Source of the DNA: an uncultured Oligoflexales bacterium
Lineage (GTDB): Bacteria > Bdellovibrionota_B > Oligoflexia > Oligoflexales > JAPPIL01
Assembly: GCA_958296095.1 (NCBI GenBank)
Contig: OY282434.1
Coordinates: 1,890,001-1,954,000, forward strand
Direction: 5' to 3'
Length of the DNA stretch: 64,000 nt
Made by a program: the position numbers and the translations under genes. The notes under the pieces were generated by a model. The model was given only the letters and a program-made list of their open reading frames with translations. It was not told where the DNA came from and did not search any database. Shown one piece after another: positions 27,443 through 36,272 of the stretch. How positions within the stretch are numbered: position 1 is the stretch's first letter; every line of letters begins with the position of its first letter.

Positions 27443-29119
27443 TCAACCTAATTTTTTCTTACCCAAAAACTTTTTAAGATTTCTGAATGCTTTGTTGCAA
27501 GCTCCTACCAAATAGTCATAGTGCCTCCAGTAGCCACTGTATTCCTCAAGAACTTTGGCCTTAAGTTCCTTCGCCTCTTGTTTGTCTTTTTCCTTAAGTT
27601 GTTCGTGTGCTGGTGAAACTTTGTTCCTCAACCTCTTGATACCTCGCAGAGGAGCAAGAACTTCACTGACATCTTTATATCCTAGTGCCTCCAGATATTT
27701 TTCCAGAAGGTTAAGCACTCCTTTTGTTTCATTAATATCTTGCCCTAGAGCCTTGAGTTTGGATTTCAGCCACACATCTTGCAAGCCCTCAATAACTAGA
27801 CGGTGCAGGGCTAAAATTTCCCGCTCCCAATCCGCACAGTCGTTCAAAGATTTTACGATGGGGTAGTTTATTTGATGGATACAATCTATCGAGCCCGTCC
27901 TCCACCACGGGCACTCTGATTCGTGTAACTCTTGCAGTGTCTCCTTAAGACTACTAATCGATCTCTGTGAATAGTCCCAACTCCCCTTGACATGTGCTTC
28001 AAAATATCCCTTGCTGAGTATATTTTTAAGAATCTGTTCTGGCTCTTGATCAAAGTCTGTAATCGTAGGACGGGGTTCTTCGTTATACAATTTCCAGTGT
28101 TGCTGTTCTTCATAGGGCATCTTCCCTAAATCAACTAGCCAAACACAAACTTGACCCTCATCGTTGATCCCGTATGTGATCCCGTCAACATAATACTCGT
28201 TAAATCTATATTTGTTTTGGTCAAATTTATATATTGCCAAGACCTCCTGGCGGAAAAATGCAGGTAAAAGCTTATATGCATCTGGTGAGCATGACATTTC
28301 CACAATTCTTTTGTTTTGCTGGTCTAGGACGATGAAGGTCTCGTATTTTTTTTCTCCAATGAAATTAACTCCTACAGTCTTAGCGGCTTCTTTCTTGGAC
28401 ATAGCAGATTTCAGAAGTTGAACCCCTCTATAAAAATTACAAGCCCATCCCTTGCTTACTCGGTGATACATGTTAGGAAATTCCGTGGCCTTATAGTATG
28501 CGGGAAAATCGAACATTCGTACTAAAACGGAGTTAGTCAGAGCTGCGTATGCTGAGAGAAGATTTCGATCAAATAGGACGGCAAGCGCATTCATTTTTTT
28601 CTTCTCCTCTAGTATTTCCACTATCCTAATGAACGGTTTAACATCGCCATTTTTATCTGGCATGAACCATGCTTTTTGGTCAGGTCTGTAGTGGAGATTC
28701 ATCGAGTGGGTAAATTTTTGTGATATTTCTACACATTTCTGGTTATTCGCAACTTCTTCGGAAGATCGTATAAATACAAGCTGTTCTCCCTTTGCCAAAA
28801 CTTTACTACCAGAATCAGCAAGTGGTGGCTCAATCCATGTGTTTGAGTCACACGAGGTCACACGCCAGCTATGATAGGGGTTATACTGCCACTTCAAAAG
28901 GTCGTCGGTGTCTAGTGGCTTAAGTGCCTGTTCAGGGACGAGCACACCGTGGATAAACACTTTACCCGATCCTGAGTAGATCACGCACCAGTTATCTTCT
29001 GCGTTCTGGTGTAAGAACTTCATGGCATCATTATTTTGTTCTAGCCAATTTTTAAATTCATCCGTTCCAACTTTAGGAACGTTATATAACCTGCGCAATT
29101 TTTTTAGCACGCTTTTCAC
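27443..29119 (-). CDS. 558-residue uncharacterised protein with possible C-terminal HEPN-like helices
   Basis: A GTG start at 29119 follows AAGGAG. The N-terminal about 380 residues form a mixed alpha/beta region that includes a VWLVDLGKMPYEEQQHWKLY segment, a phrase I associate with a group of poorly described proteins. The C-terminal about 180 residues are helical, with R-N-K-V-S-P-A-H (about residue 495), which fits an RX6H HEPN motif. It is soluble with no signal peptide. Its place in the TIR/HEPN cluster suggests defence. Exact family not recognised. Confidence 0.6.
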   Translation of the reverse strand: MKSVLKKLRRLYNVPKVGTDEFKNWLEQNNDAMKFLHQNAEDNWCVIYSGSGKVFIHGVLVPEQALKPLDTDDLLKWQYNPYHSWRVTSCDSNTWIEPPLADSGSKVLAKGEQLVFIRSSEEVANNQKCVEISQKFTHSMNLHYRPDQKAWFMPDKNGDVKPFIRIVEILEEKKKMNALAVLFDRNLLSAYAALTNSVLVRMFDFPAYYKATEFPNMYHRVSKGWACNFYRGVQLLKSAMSKKEAAKTVGVNFIGEKKYETFIVLDQQNKRIVEMSCSPDAYKLLPAFFRQEVLAIYKFDQNKYRFNEYYVDGITYGINDEGQVCVWLVDLGKMPYEEQQHWKLYNEEPRPTITDFDQEPEQILKNILSKGYFEAHVKGSWDYSQRSISSLKETLQELHESECPWWRTGSIDCIHQINYPIVKSLNDCADWEREILALHRLVIEGLQDVWLKSKLKALGQDINETKGVLNLLEKYLEALGYKDVSEVLAPLRGIKRLRNKVSPAHEQLKEKDKQEAKELKAKVLEEYSGYWRHYDYLVGACNKAFRNLKKFLGKKKLG

Positions 29120-29591
29120 TCCTGAACTCCTTGGTCTGATGAAAATTACGGCAAGCGTACCTCGCTCGCCGACAGCGTGATCTACCTCGTCGCATTGCTC
29201 TTGTCAATAGCGGGGAAACTAATTGCTCTAGTTCACAATGCCTGTTACGGGTTGATACATGTCAAAAGCGAGGACACAGTCGCTGTATCAACAGCGAAAA
29301 GATTGGAGACTGAACCGTTTCTTCCCGAAATAGGGCATTGCCATTACGCGAGCTTCAGACGGCGGTCTGCTTAGGGTAGTCTCAACCGCGGCTACCTTGC
29401 AACCTCATCGAGACCTCGCCCGCATCGGTTTTTCCGCGCCTAAGCTTTACACACAAAAAAACTCATGAGTTATCTCAGCTAGATACCTACATTTTTCCCA
29501 TAGATACAAAATTCAGCTAAAGAATGCAAAAAAAAAACGATAAGGCAAGTAGTATGGTGATTGTTAAAATTTAAAAGAGGAGGTACTGATC
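29120..29591. other. intergenic stretch, no gene seen
   Basis: About 470 bases. One plus-strand frame (29177-29374) begins with a hydrophobic run but lacks a ribosome site and degrades. The right half is AT-rich with several A-runs and probably carries the promoter of the next gene. GAGGAGG at 29577-29583 is the ribosome site of that gene. Confidence 0.4.
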
Positions 29592-30248
29592 ATGCGCTTA
29601 TTATTAACTGTGCTAGGTAGTGGGCTATTGAGCACTCTCGCCCTAGCATCTAGCAACGAGGGCATACGACTGCTACCAAAATTTCCTGGTAGCGATAAGG
29701 TGTTTGTTTATGGCTTTGCGTTGCATCAGGCTATCGACAAGTTTCAGATGGCTGTTGTCCATGACGTATATAATAATAGGTACGCCCAATTGGGAGTTAC
29801 TTGTCAGTTTGCCTTGGATGCGCGTAACAAGATAACGCATTGCTTAGCTTATCCTAGTGACGCTTATACAAGCGGAAATGCCAGCGCGGCCTTGATAAGT
29901 GCCTTTAAACAATCTCTGCGTGTATCTAATCAGCTTAAAAACGAAATGGACGGCACAATTAAAATTCTCCTATTTGATCCGGCTGGTTTGACGCAAGAGG
30001 CACTCAACAAACACGTCGCCTGTGTGGTGCGGTCGGCTAGTAAGCGGGAAGCACGTAGGTACTGGAGGAGGCTCTCAGATAACTTTACGAATGAGTTCAG
30101 GCAGTTTGAAGATCCAGCCCGCCGAAAAACGATCAGGCTCTATTTCGAGGCGGTCTCCCGCACTTATGGCATGTATGCGGCGCGTATGAAAAAAATATCT
30201 CGACAGATAGAAGTGGAATATGACTGTGATGGCGATGGTGGGAGCTGA
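29592..30248 (+). CDS. secreted hypothetical protein
   Basis: An ATG at 29592 is preceded by AGAGGAGG. The first 19 residues are a Sec signal ending in LALAS. The mature about 200 residues are mostly helical with three or four cysteines and many basic residues toward the end (KREARRYWRRLSD). It ends DCDGDGGS just before a lipoprotein gene, so the two probably form an operon. The family is not recognised. Confidence 0.65.
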   Translation: MRLLLTVLGSGLLSTLALASSNEGIRLLPKFPGSDKVFVYGFALHQAIDKFQMAVVHDVYNNRYAQLGVTCQFALDARNKITHCLAYPSDAYTSGNASAALISAFKQSLRVSNQLKNEMDGTIKILLFDPAGLTQEALNKHVACVVRSASKREARRYWRRLSDNFTNEFRQFEDPARRKTIRLYFEAVSRTYGMYAARMKKISRQIEVEYDCDGDGGS

Positions 30249-30252
30249 TAAT

Positions 30253-30915
30253 ATGTTACGAATTACCATCGGTGTTGGATGTTTGCTTTTACTCGGCTCT
30301 GGCTGTGGCAAGAAGAAGGGTGTAGCTGGAGAGAAAGCGGCGGATTCTCCCCCTGCACTAGCGACTGAGGATGCTCGGCCTAAGTCAGAAAAAACTGCCC
30401 CAAGGATTGACGAACTGACCGATCCGCTCGATCTTAGCAAAGAGGAAACGGTCACCGAGCACGATCCAGAAAATGGCGAGGATGGTTTACGGCTGACTTT
30501 TCGGATCGAGACCGGTGCGATAGCTGTCGCAAAAGCGGAAATTCTCCAAGCGGGCACTGCGGACAAAATAAAAACCGATGCCACAGGGATGGTAATCTTT
30601 CGCGTTGCCTGCCGGAGCAGTATCAACACCTGGTACCTAGACACGCACACAACCTGCACCGAGGATGAAATAGATGACGGTGAATGTGATATAGGCTGTA
30701 TCAGCAACGATAAATGTCCACGCCAGATGACAGTCACCGCTGGTGTGGCGACGTTATTCGCGGTAGACAACAACTTTCCGCCGGTCACTGAGGATCTCTC
30801 CATCGATGCTAACTGTTTGGTGTTGTTCGGCGAATACTATGCTGATGCCGACGCTGATCCCCCGCCTCTGAAGAGCGCAGAGGTGCCGGTTGAACTCGTG
30901 GAGTCACCCCTATAA
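30253..30915 (+). CDS. putative lipoprotein
   Basis: ATG 30253 follows GGTGGGAG and gives a good lipoprotein signal (LLLLGSGC). The mature protein has a low-complexity linker (about 20-65), then a beta-rich domain with FRIETGAIAVAKAEI and TDATGMVIFRVAC, resembling a carboxypeptidase-regulatory or transthyretin-like fold. Six later cysteines cluster around CTEDEIDDGECDIGC. It is likely outer-membrane or surface anchored. Function unknown. Confidence 0.65.
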   Translation: MLRITIGVGCLLLLGSGCGKKKGVAGEKAADSPPALATEDARPKSEKTAPRIDELTDPLDLSKEETVTEHDPENGEDGLRLTFRIETGAIAVAKAEILQAGTADKIKTDATGMVIFRVACRSSINTWYLDTHTTCTEDEIDDGECDIGCISNDKCPRQMTVTAGVATLFAVDNNFPPVTEDLSIDANCLVLFGEYYADADADPPPLKSAEVPVELVESPL

Positions 30916-30967
30916 ATTTTTTTGGTAGAAATCGGCAGTCTTGCCCTGCCCGCTGGGAGAGGATAAA

Positions 30968-31180
30968 GCAGAGAGGTTTGAGAACAAGTAGAGAGGCTTG
31001 ATGACAAGTCTGAACGCAATAGCAAGAGGCAAAAACCTTCCTTAGCCCGTTCCCCCGTTATCTTGGCACGGCGCAGACCTACCGAGAAACTCTCCACGAA
31101 TATGTATAAGCACATGCCTTGTGCAAAAAAATAATCTGAATGCAATCGCGAGAGGTCTGAGGACAAAGAGCGAGCGGAGC
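30968..31180 (+). repeat. dispersed intergenic repeat (GAGAGGyyTGAxxACAAG units)
   Basis: The words GAGAGGTTTGAGAACAAG and AGAGAGGCTTGATGACAAG, then TGAACGCAATAGCAAGAGGC (about 31011) and TGAATGCAATCGCGAGAGG followed by GGACAAAGAGCGAGCGGAG (about 31136-31180), are variants of one unit. Another copy is at 36048-36093. No protein-coding frame explains the pattern. It may be a REP-like or decaying mobile sequence. Confidence 0.5.
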
Positions 31181-31316
31181 TAGGAAGCGGCAAAGAGCCG
31201 CGTAGCCGAGCGATACAAAAAAGCCGCGCGTAGCGCACAACGGGCCTCAAACGTGCTGACCTGACCAAGCTCAAACGCAAACGTGCCTAGGTGGGCAACT
31301 CTGGCGCATCCCGCGA

Positions 31317-31640
31317 TCAGTTTCTGGGTGTTCTGGCGCGGACTTCCTTTAATCGGTCAAGAAATTCCGGAGTCTGGCGGAAAAGCCTAGCGAGATCTTC
31401 CTCCGTGATCTTGGGTCTGTCGTTGTTTGGTTCGGTCACGATCTGATCGGGTCGGTCTCTATCAGGCGGTTGCAATCCCCCACGCCCAAGATCGACTTTG
31501 GGATAGAAGATATTGCCTCCTAATTTAGCCAGTGCCCCATCCTTAGTTACGTGCCTAGCAAGCCCCCTGTGGGTACCCCTACCATCTGCCCGTAAGGACA
31601 AAAACGAGACGGTCACTACAAAAAACACTACCCCAACCAT
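31317..31640 (-). CDS. small secreted protein
   Basis: ATG 31640 is preceded by GGAGGG at good spacing; the frame is open seven codons further upstream but that part contains the ribosome site. The first about 19 residues form a hydrophobic signal (VGVVFFVVTVSFLSLRA). The mature part is short, basic and proline-rich (LQPPDRDRPDQIV) and ends in a helical segment, EDLARLFRQTPEFLDRLKEV. Function unknown. Confidence 0.5.
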   Translation of the reverse strand: MVGVVFFVVTVSFLSLRADGRGTHRGLARHVTKDGALAKLGGNIFYPKVDLGRGGLQPPDRDRPDQIVTEPNNDRPKITEEDLARLFRQTPEFLDRLKEVRARTPRN

Positions 31641-31661
31641 AGCTTCACCCTCCAGTAGCAA

Positions 31662-32095
31662 ATAGTAAAGACGCGCCGGGGGTATCTCCTTTTCTGGGGG
31701 ATGACAAGTGCATTTTTATCATCCCCGTATTACGGAGCAAAAATGTGCGACAGATGAGTCAGATTCGTGCCGTTGGGTGCATCGATTTTGCTCGCGGAAT
31801 GGACGGAAACTGAGCACGGAACGCACCGATTCGTACGCGGGCGAGGCACGTTTTGCGCTGCGCTAGCTGAGGAAAATCTGCATCGGAACGAGCCAAAACT
31901 GAGCGTGAAATGTGCCCGACGATGACGCGTTTTGGTGGCGGGTTACGGCATGGTTGCTAGCGCAATCTGCTGGTGATTTGGTTCAGCAACGGGGCTGGAC
32001 AGGATTGAAATCTGATTAACCTAGTTAAATGTCCTTGCAATTTCAGTGGTGATCACTTACATGGGGCTGTCGTCAATAACTACAGGGAGTAGGGT
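31662..32095. other. intergenic region with hairpin and first direct-repeat copy
   Basis: A stem GGGGATGA (31697-31704) and TCATCCCC (31719-31726) with a 14-base loop lies near the left end and could be an operator or terminator. A 36-base direct repeat begins at 31753. The remainder is GC-rich without a credible gene. A GGGAG site precedes the next ATG. Confidence 0.4.
31753..31789 (+). repeat. direct repeat copy 1 (copy 2 at 32671-32707)
   Basis: GATGAGTCAGATTCGTGCCG followed by T(T/G)GGTGCATCGAT occurs here and again at 32671, with one or two mismatches over about 35 bases. The copies are 918 bases apart. They flank the gene at 32096-32671, and the second copy lies just before the related gene at 32749. 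Confidence 0.8.
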
Positions 32096-32671
32096 ATGCG
32101 TTTGTTGTTGTGTGTGTTGCTGGTGTTCGGTGTGTTGCCGGCGACGGGGTCGTTTGGGTTCGTCAATTCGCCTAATTTTGATTTCACGATATTCTTGGAG
32201 AGCAACGGTGGTGAATTCTCATCGGGCCTGTTAGCTGGGAAAGGCAATTTCAAGAACGCTGAGCTTGTCTTAAAGTTTGGAGCTCCATCTAGCCCACAGG
32301 CGGGGATGGCTATCTATCAATACAGCCTCCACTATGACAACAAAGATGGCGAAGTCGAGGTGCTAACGGTTGCGACCTGGTTGACCGCCGCGGACAGCAC
32401 AGAGGTTTTTGCCATCGATAGTGAAGGTAATAGAGCTGGTGTGATCGGGAAGCACGCACCTTTGCCAAATGAAAACAACAGCAGGTCGGTCACGATCGAG
32501 ACTGCCGACACGAAATTAAAAATCGAAGGATTGTTTCATGATAAAGAGCAAACGTATCTGACTGTAAGTGCTGCTGAGAAGACGCTCGCTGATGGGCAGG
32601 TCATAAAATGGCAAGATAAGCTTACAGAGCGAGAGCCGTCGTTGCGGATAACGTATTCGTCAGCGCAATAG
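32096..32671 (+). CDS. secreted beta-rich protein, paralogue A
   Basis: A 191-residue protein with a Sec signal (MRLLLCVLLVFGVLPATGSF) and a beta-rich mature domain that has many short strands and no cysteines. Toward the end it has TYLTVSAAEKTLADG and SLRITYS, which resembles the end of the next protein (ELKITATKRTADG, then ASLTYS). It appears to be the first of two tandem paralogues. Cell-surface or extracellular location is likely. Function unknown. Confidence 0.6.
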   Translation: MRLLLCVLLVFGVLPATGSFGFVNSPNFDFTIFLESNGGEFSSGLLAGKGNFKNAELVLKFGAPSSPQAGMAIYQYSLHYDNKDGEVEVLTVATWLTAADSTEVFAIDSEGNRAGVIGKHAPLPNENNSRSVTIETADTKLKIEGLFHDKEQTYLTVSAAEKTLADGQVIKWQDKLTEREPSLRITYSSAQ

Positions 32672-32707
32672 ATGAGTCAGATTCGTGCCGTTTGGTGCAT
32701 CGATATT
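32671..32707 (+). repeat. direct repeat copy 2
   Basis: This is the second copy of the element at 31753-31789. It starts within the last base of the upstream gene's stop codon, so the repeat boundary coincides with the gene end. This suggests duplication of a gene-plus-leader unit. Confidence 0.8.
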
Positions 32708-32748
32708 TGGTCTTGACATTAATGTTTTTTACAACATGGAGTATTGGT

Positions 32749-33276
32749 ATGTCGCGTTCGTTTTTTGTTTTTCTGGCATCGTTATCTCTTCTATGGTCGT
32801 TTGCTGTCTACGGTACTAGTTTCATGGGTCGAGCGACGGTAAAGTTACCAAAGGTTAAAGCCACACTGTGGTCTGAGGTGCCTCTTTCTAGGCAATTTTT
32901 AGGAGAAAATTTCGAGTTTATGCTAGGGCATAACTGGGGAAAAAGACAGATTGCAGATTTTTCGGTGTATATCCAAGCAACTGATGACGGCAACTACGGA
33001 ATTTACCGCCTCTACGATGATAATGGTCAAGTCGATAAGGAAACCCTTCTCGATGGTAGCTATGTTGTTGGCGAAGACGGTAGCACCGCGGTGTTGCAAT
33101 ATACCGAATTGAGTGGCGAGCAGGTGGTGATAAATATCTCAGGTCTCAAGGAGCGGATTCCTGACAACCCTAAGGATTGGGAACTAAAAATCACCGCCAC
33201 TAAGCGCACGGCTGATGGCACGGAGACGTTGTCGGCAGAAGCTAGCCTGACTTACAGCAAGATTATTGCTCTGTAG
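32749..33276 (+). CDS. secreted beta-rich protein, paralogue B
   Basis: ATG 32749 follows TGGAG and yields a clear signal peptide (MSRSFFVFLASLSLLWSFAV). An in-frame GTG at 32692 would lie inside the direct repeat and is less likely. The mature part resembles the preceding protein in length, strand content and C-terminal motif (KRTADGTETLSAEASLTYS). The two are probably diverged tandem duplicates. Function unknown. Confidence 0.6.
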   Translation: MSRSFFVFLASLSLLWSFAVYGTSFMGRATVKLPKVKATLWSEVPLSRQFLGENFEFMLGHNWGKRQIADFSVYIQATDDGNYGIYRLYDDNGQVDKETLLDGSYVVGEDGSTAVLQYTELSGEQVVINISGLKERIPDNPKDWELKITATKRTADGTETLSAEASLTYSKIIAL

Positions 33277-33287
33277 TGAGCCCATAA

Positions 33288-33506
33288 GAAACAGGAGTTT
33301 TTGGATCGTTACCATATGGAGAACACGTTGGATTTAACCGTGTACCAATAGTGGGGATAGCCACAATGTATTGGGCAGAAATCTTCTCAACAGATGCTAA
33401 CGGGAAGCCCATAGAGGTTGATAGTGTCCGAGGCATCGTCGAGTTAATCGCCGGTGGGCTGGGAGTTGATGTCAATCAAGGTGCGTTCAAACGCATAAGA
33501 AGGTGA
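33288..33506 (+). pseudogene. 3' gene fragment sharing sequence with 7347-7408
   Basis: The frame is open from a TAA at 33285 and reads LPYGEHVGFNRVPIVGIATM, then AEIFSTDANGKPIEVDSVRG and VELIAGGLGVDVNQGAFKRI before a stop at 33504. It reads as genuine protein but has no proper start upstream; the first ATG is 33366 (46 residues). I interpret it as the C-terminal end of a broken gene whose relative left another piece at 7347-7408. Family unknown. Confidence 0.5.
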
Positions 33507-33547
33507 CGTTGAGGCCTGCTGTGGCTACCCCTCAACACAGCTACTGC

Positions 33548-34324
33548 CTAACTCCCTCCGAAGCGAACAAAGCATGCGTCAATCTCATCACGCAGTGCAA
33601 GCCCGACACGCTCGAAGCAGTTCAGCAACTCCCGATAAGTTCCTTTGCCGCCTAAAAAATCCCAGAAATCTTCGGCAACCTTGAGTTCCTGTTTCAGGTC
33701 GAGCATCCCCTTCATTGTCCATCGTTGATAGGGTTTCGGCTCATAGGGGTTATATGGGATGGCAATCAGTGAGGAGACATCTAGCTGCGGGTTTTTTGCC
33801 AACACGATCGCGCACCACTCCAGCAGAGTTCGCTTGAAATCTTTGAAATTACTGATGTTAGGCTTGACAGTCTTAAGATCGAACAGAAATACACTCCCTC
33901 TTTCATTTTCCACGTACAAGTCAACTCTAACTGGCTTCAAACGCCGCATTTCACCAGACTGGCACACAGAACGAATTCTCTTGATTTCCTCCAACTTACA
34001 CGGATTACTATTTCCCATCGTTAGTTCGTTGAGTATTTTTTGAATTTCGTCTTGAGCTTGCGCGCTGAGACTGTCTCCGACAACTTGCTGGTGAGTTGCC
34101 TTGACAAATTTTGTTGTTGCTAGCGTGGTAGCAACAGGTTCAAAAATCGACATGCCGAAGGTTGTATTGAGCGATTGAATGAACGAAAACAAAGCCATAC
34201 GGTCTTTTCCCAGTAGGCGATAGTGGAAGGGCATGTGTTTTGATTCTGGCTTGTATTTCTCTAGCTTCGCTAATAAACTTTTTGTAATTACGGCTTCAAT
34301 CTTGGTGGCATGCTTCTCTATCAT
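33548..34324 (-). CDS. TdeIII-family type II restriction endonuclease
   Basis: A 258-residue endonuclease resembling the TdeIII family, whose characterised members cut GGNCC. The probable PD-(D/E)xK centre is VDLYVENERG followed by VFLFDLKTVKPN (D and K on adjacent strands, about residues 134-152). The C-terminal half has the family phrases IAIPYNPYEPKPYQRWTMKG and DFWDFLGG. Its ATG overlaps the stop of the methyltransferase gene by four bases, so the pair is translationally coupled in the order methylase then nuclease. Target specificity is inferred from the family, not shown. Confidence 0.85.
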   Translation of the reverse strand: MIEKHATKIEAVITKSLLAKLEKYKPESKHMPFHYRLLGKDRMALFSFIQSLNTTFGMSIFEPVATTLATTKFVKATHQQVVGDSLSAQAQDEIQKILNELTMGNSNPCKLEEIKRIRSVCQSGEMRRLKPVRVDLYVENERGSVFLFDLKTVKPNISNFKDFKRTLLEWCAIVLAKNPQLDVSSLIAIPYNPYEPKPYQRWTMKGMLDLKQELKVAEDFWDFLGGKGTYRELLNCFERVGLALRDEIDACFVRFGGS

Positions 34325-35943
34325 CGCGATCGCAAATGAAAAATAATCTCTGAGTATGCTGCCCTGTCTTTTTCGGTGCGGTTAAGTACCGGGCGTTTGA
34401 AGCGCTTGACGACATGCATTTGTGCTTGAGCGGCGATTTGTTCGTAGAGGTTGAGGCTGTCGTTAGCAACGAGGAAAATATCACTATCATCGGTAAGGAA
34501 GCGACGGCAGTTGCGCAGAACCGCGGCAATGCCTCGTATGTAATCAGCTTGCGCTTGCCTGCTCTTGCCTTGGTGCAAGCGGCCGATCTCTTGGCTATCA
34601 CGACGGGGCAAGCCGAGGAGGTCATAGGCATACGCATGTTGCTCGTGATAATCTATGAGACCAACATAGGGTGGACTAGAAAAAATACCGCGGATTTTTT
34701 GTTTTTCGACTAGTGCGGCAAGTTTAGGGTGTTTATGTTTGAGTTCAGCAACGATATCGAGATGGCGTGCATCACCCGTCAAGCAGAACTGTGGCTGTGC
34801 GGTGCGTAGCTGGGAAAACTTTGCTAGACGTTGCAAAGTGTCTTTGCTGTAACGTCGCCACCAACTGAACAGCGAAAACAGCGGGCGACAAACCTTGCCA
34901 TGCTTGGCACAGTAGTAAGTCGTGGTCATCGGCTCTTTCAGTGTTGCCAAGTCGGCATGCATCGTGGCACGGCATGAACGCACAGTGCGGCTCAGCATAA
35001 TTGTCATTACCTCTCGGTCGCCTGCATTGCTAGAGTTGGCAATATGCTCAGCCAGAAAGTTGATTTCTCTACGCACAGGGTGCAGATACCATCTAGTGAG
35101 AAAGTTTTTATCGCTGTTTGTCTGCAACAACTTAACTTTGTATTCAGCAAGTAACCGATGATAGCGGGGCAGAAACTTCTGTGCCTGTGCAGGGCCGTAA
35201 GTTTTTTCGTCAATTTCACCTTGTCGCACCAGATACTTAAATTCAGGCGAAGGAAAGTGCTCAGCATTAAATTGCGACAATTCTTGGGCTAGATGTGCTT
35301 CAAAGGCAGGCAGACGTGAGCTTATGACAAGATGTTGCAGCTTATCACTGAGCCTAGCAACTGTTTCTGCTATGCTAGGTAAGTTGTGTGCACCCACCTT
35401 AACGTTGCTAATCAAAGTGTTGAACGCCGAAATATCAATGCCAATCGCAGGCATGCCTAGTTCGTTTGCTTGCACCAGCGTCGTGCCACTACCACAAAAC
35501 GGGTCGAGAATTATATCACCACGCTGAAAATAAACCTGCCGTTTGAATTTATCCGTGTGCTCATCAAGAAAATATTCTACCAACTGGGGGATAAACTTGC
35601 CCTTGTAAGGATGCAGACGATGCACGTGTTTGGTTGTTTCCGCTTCTTTCACATCTGCAAACGACAATGCCCAGTTCGCATCGTGTCCTTGCCAGCTGTC
35701 TTTGCGCTGCTGATTATAGGTGCGATAGTAGTCGATTAGTTCTCGTTTCGAGACCGCGGTCGTGCCACCACGCTCAAGTTTGCGAATGCGCCCATATTGA
35801 ATAAGATAGGCGATATTAGAGGGTGTAACGTTTTTACGCAGATATTTACTCGCCCAACGACTGGCAACTGCGACCGTCATCAAATCCTGCGTCGCCGACA
35901 CCGCACGATAACCATGATCACCGCGGCTAGATGTGGGTTGCAT
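34321..35943 (-). CDS. site-specific DNA methyltransferase of the TdeIII-type R-M pair
   Basis: A 540-residue amino-methyltransferase (N4-cytosine or N6-adenine type). Motif I is ILDPFCGSGTTLVQANELG (about 140-158) and motif IV is SSPPYVGLIDYHEQ (about 419). The 260 residues between them probably contain target recognition, an alpha-class order. Residues about 25-70 form an extra N-terminal HTH (ASRWASKYLRKNVTPSNIAY), which could bind its own promoter. AGGAG precedes the ATG. It is paired with the downstream TdeIII-like nuclease and protects host sites. Confidence 0.85.
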   Translation of the reverse strand: MQPTSSRGDHGYRAVSATQDLMTVAVASRWASKYLRKNVTPSNIAYLIQYGRIRKLERGGTTAVSKRELIDYYRTYNQQRKDSWQGHDANWALSFADVKEAETTKHVHRLHPYKGKFIPQLVEYFLDEHTDKFKRQVYFQRGDIILDPFCGSGTTLVQANELGMPAIGIDISAFNTLISNVKVGAHNLPSIAETVARLSDKLQHLVISSRLPAFEAHLAQELSQFNAEHFPSPEFKYLVRQGEIDEKTYGPAQAQKFLPRYHRLLAEYKVKLLQTNSDKNFLTRWYLHPVRREINFLAEHIANSSNAGDREVMTIMLSRTVRSCRATMHADLATLKEPMTTTYYCAKHGKVCRPLFSLFSWWRRYSKDTLQRLAKFSQLRTAQPQFCLTGDARHLDIVAELKHKHPKLAALVEKQKIRGIFSSPPYVGLIDYHEQHAYAYDLLGLPRRDSQEIGRLHQGKSRQAQADYIRGIAAVLRNCRRFLTDDSDIFLVANDSLNLYEQIAAQAQMHVVKRFKRPVLNRTEKDRAAYSEIIFHLRSR

Positions 35944-36047
35944 TGCTCAGTCTCCTGTGTGCTCTCAACCACTGTAGCACGGTACTAGATGAAACACAAT
36001 CCTGGCTAAAATCAATTTGGTAGGCTTGGAGAAGGGGGGCTTGGGGT

Positions 36048-36093
36048 CAAGCTTGAACGCAACCGCGAGAGGCTGGGGGACAAGGAGCGAGTG
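36048..36093 (+). repeat. dispersed intergenic repeat, further copy
   Basis: TTGAACGCAACCGCGAGAGG followed by CTGGGGGACAAGGAGCGAG matches the repeat units at 30968-31180. The surrounding 290 bases between the methylase gene and the pentamer tract hold no gene that I can see. Confidence 0.55.
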
Positions 36094-36272
36094 TCGAAAC
36101 TGATATTAAGGCGATCATCGTAGGATGTTTGGCATATCTTAAAAATATAACCAAACAGCTAGAGTATGTGTGGTGTTAGAAAAACAATAGCTTCGTGGTT
36201 GTGATTTTACCGGGGAAGAGATAATCAGCTAATGGTAAACTCTTATCCATGGTCACGAAGTTTCTCACATCT

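Noticed and set aside
29120..29591. tRNA or other RNA gene in the long gap
   Set aside because: No T-loop-like GTTCGA block or cloverleaf pairing was found on inspection.
30075..30803. Minus-strand open frame of 242 codons
   Set aside because: It is antisense to two well-supported secreted-protein genes with ribosome sites, and its product is serine-rich and unlike a protein domain.
30837..31280. Minus-strand open frame of 147 codons
   Set aside because: It is arginine-, leucine- and serine-rich, lies over the dispersed repeat and a gene end, and has no ribosome site.
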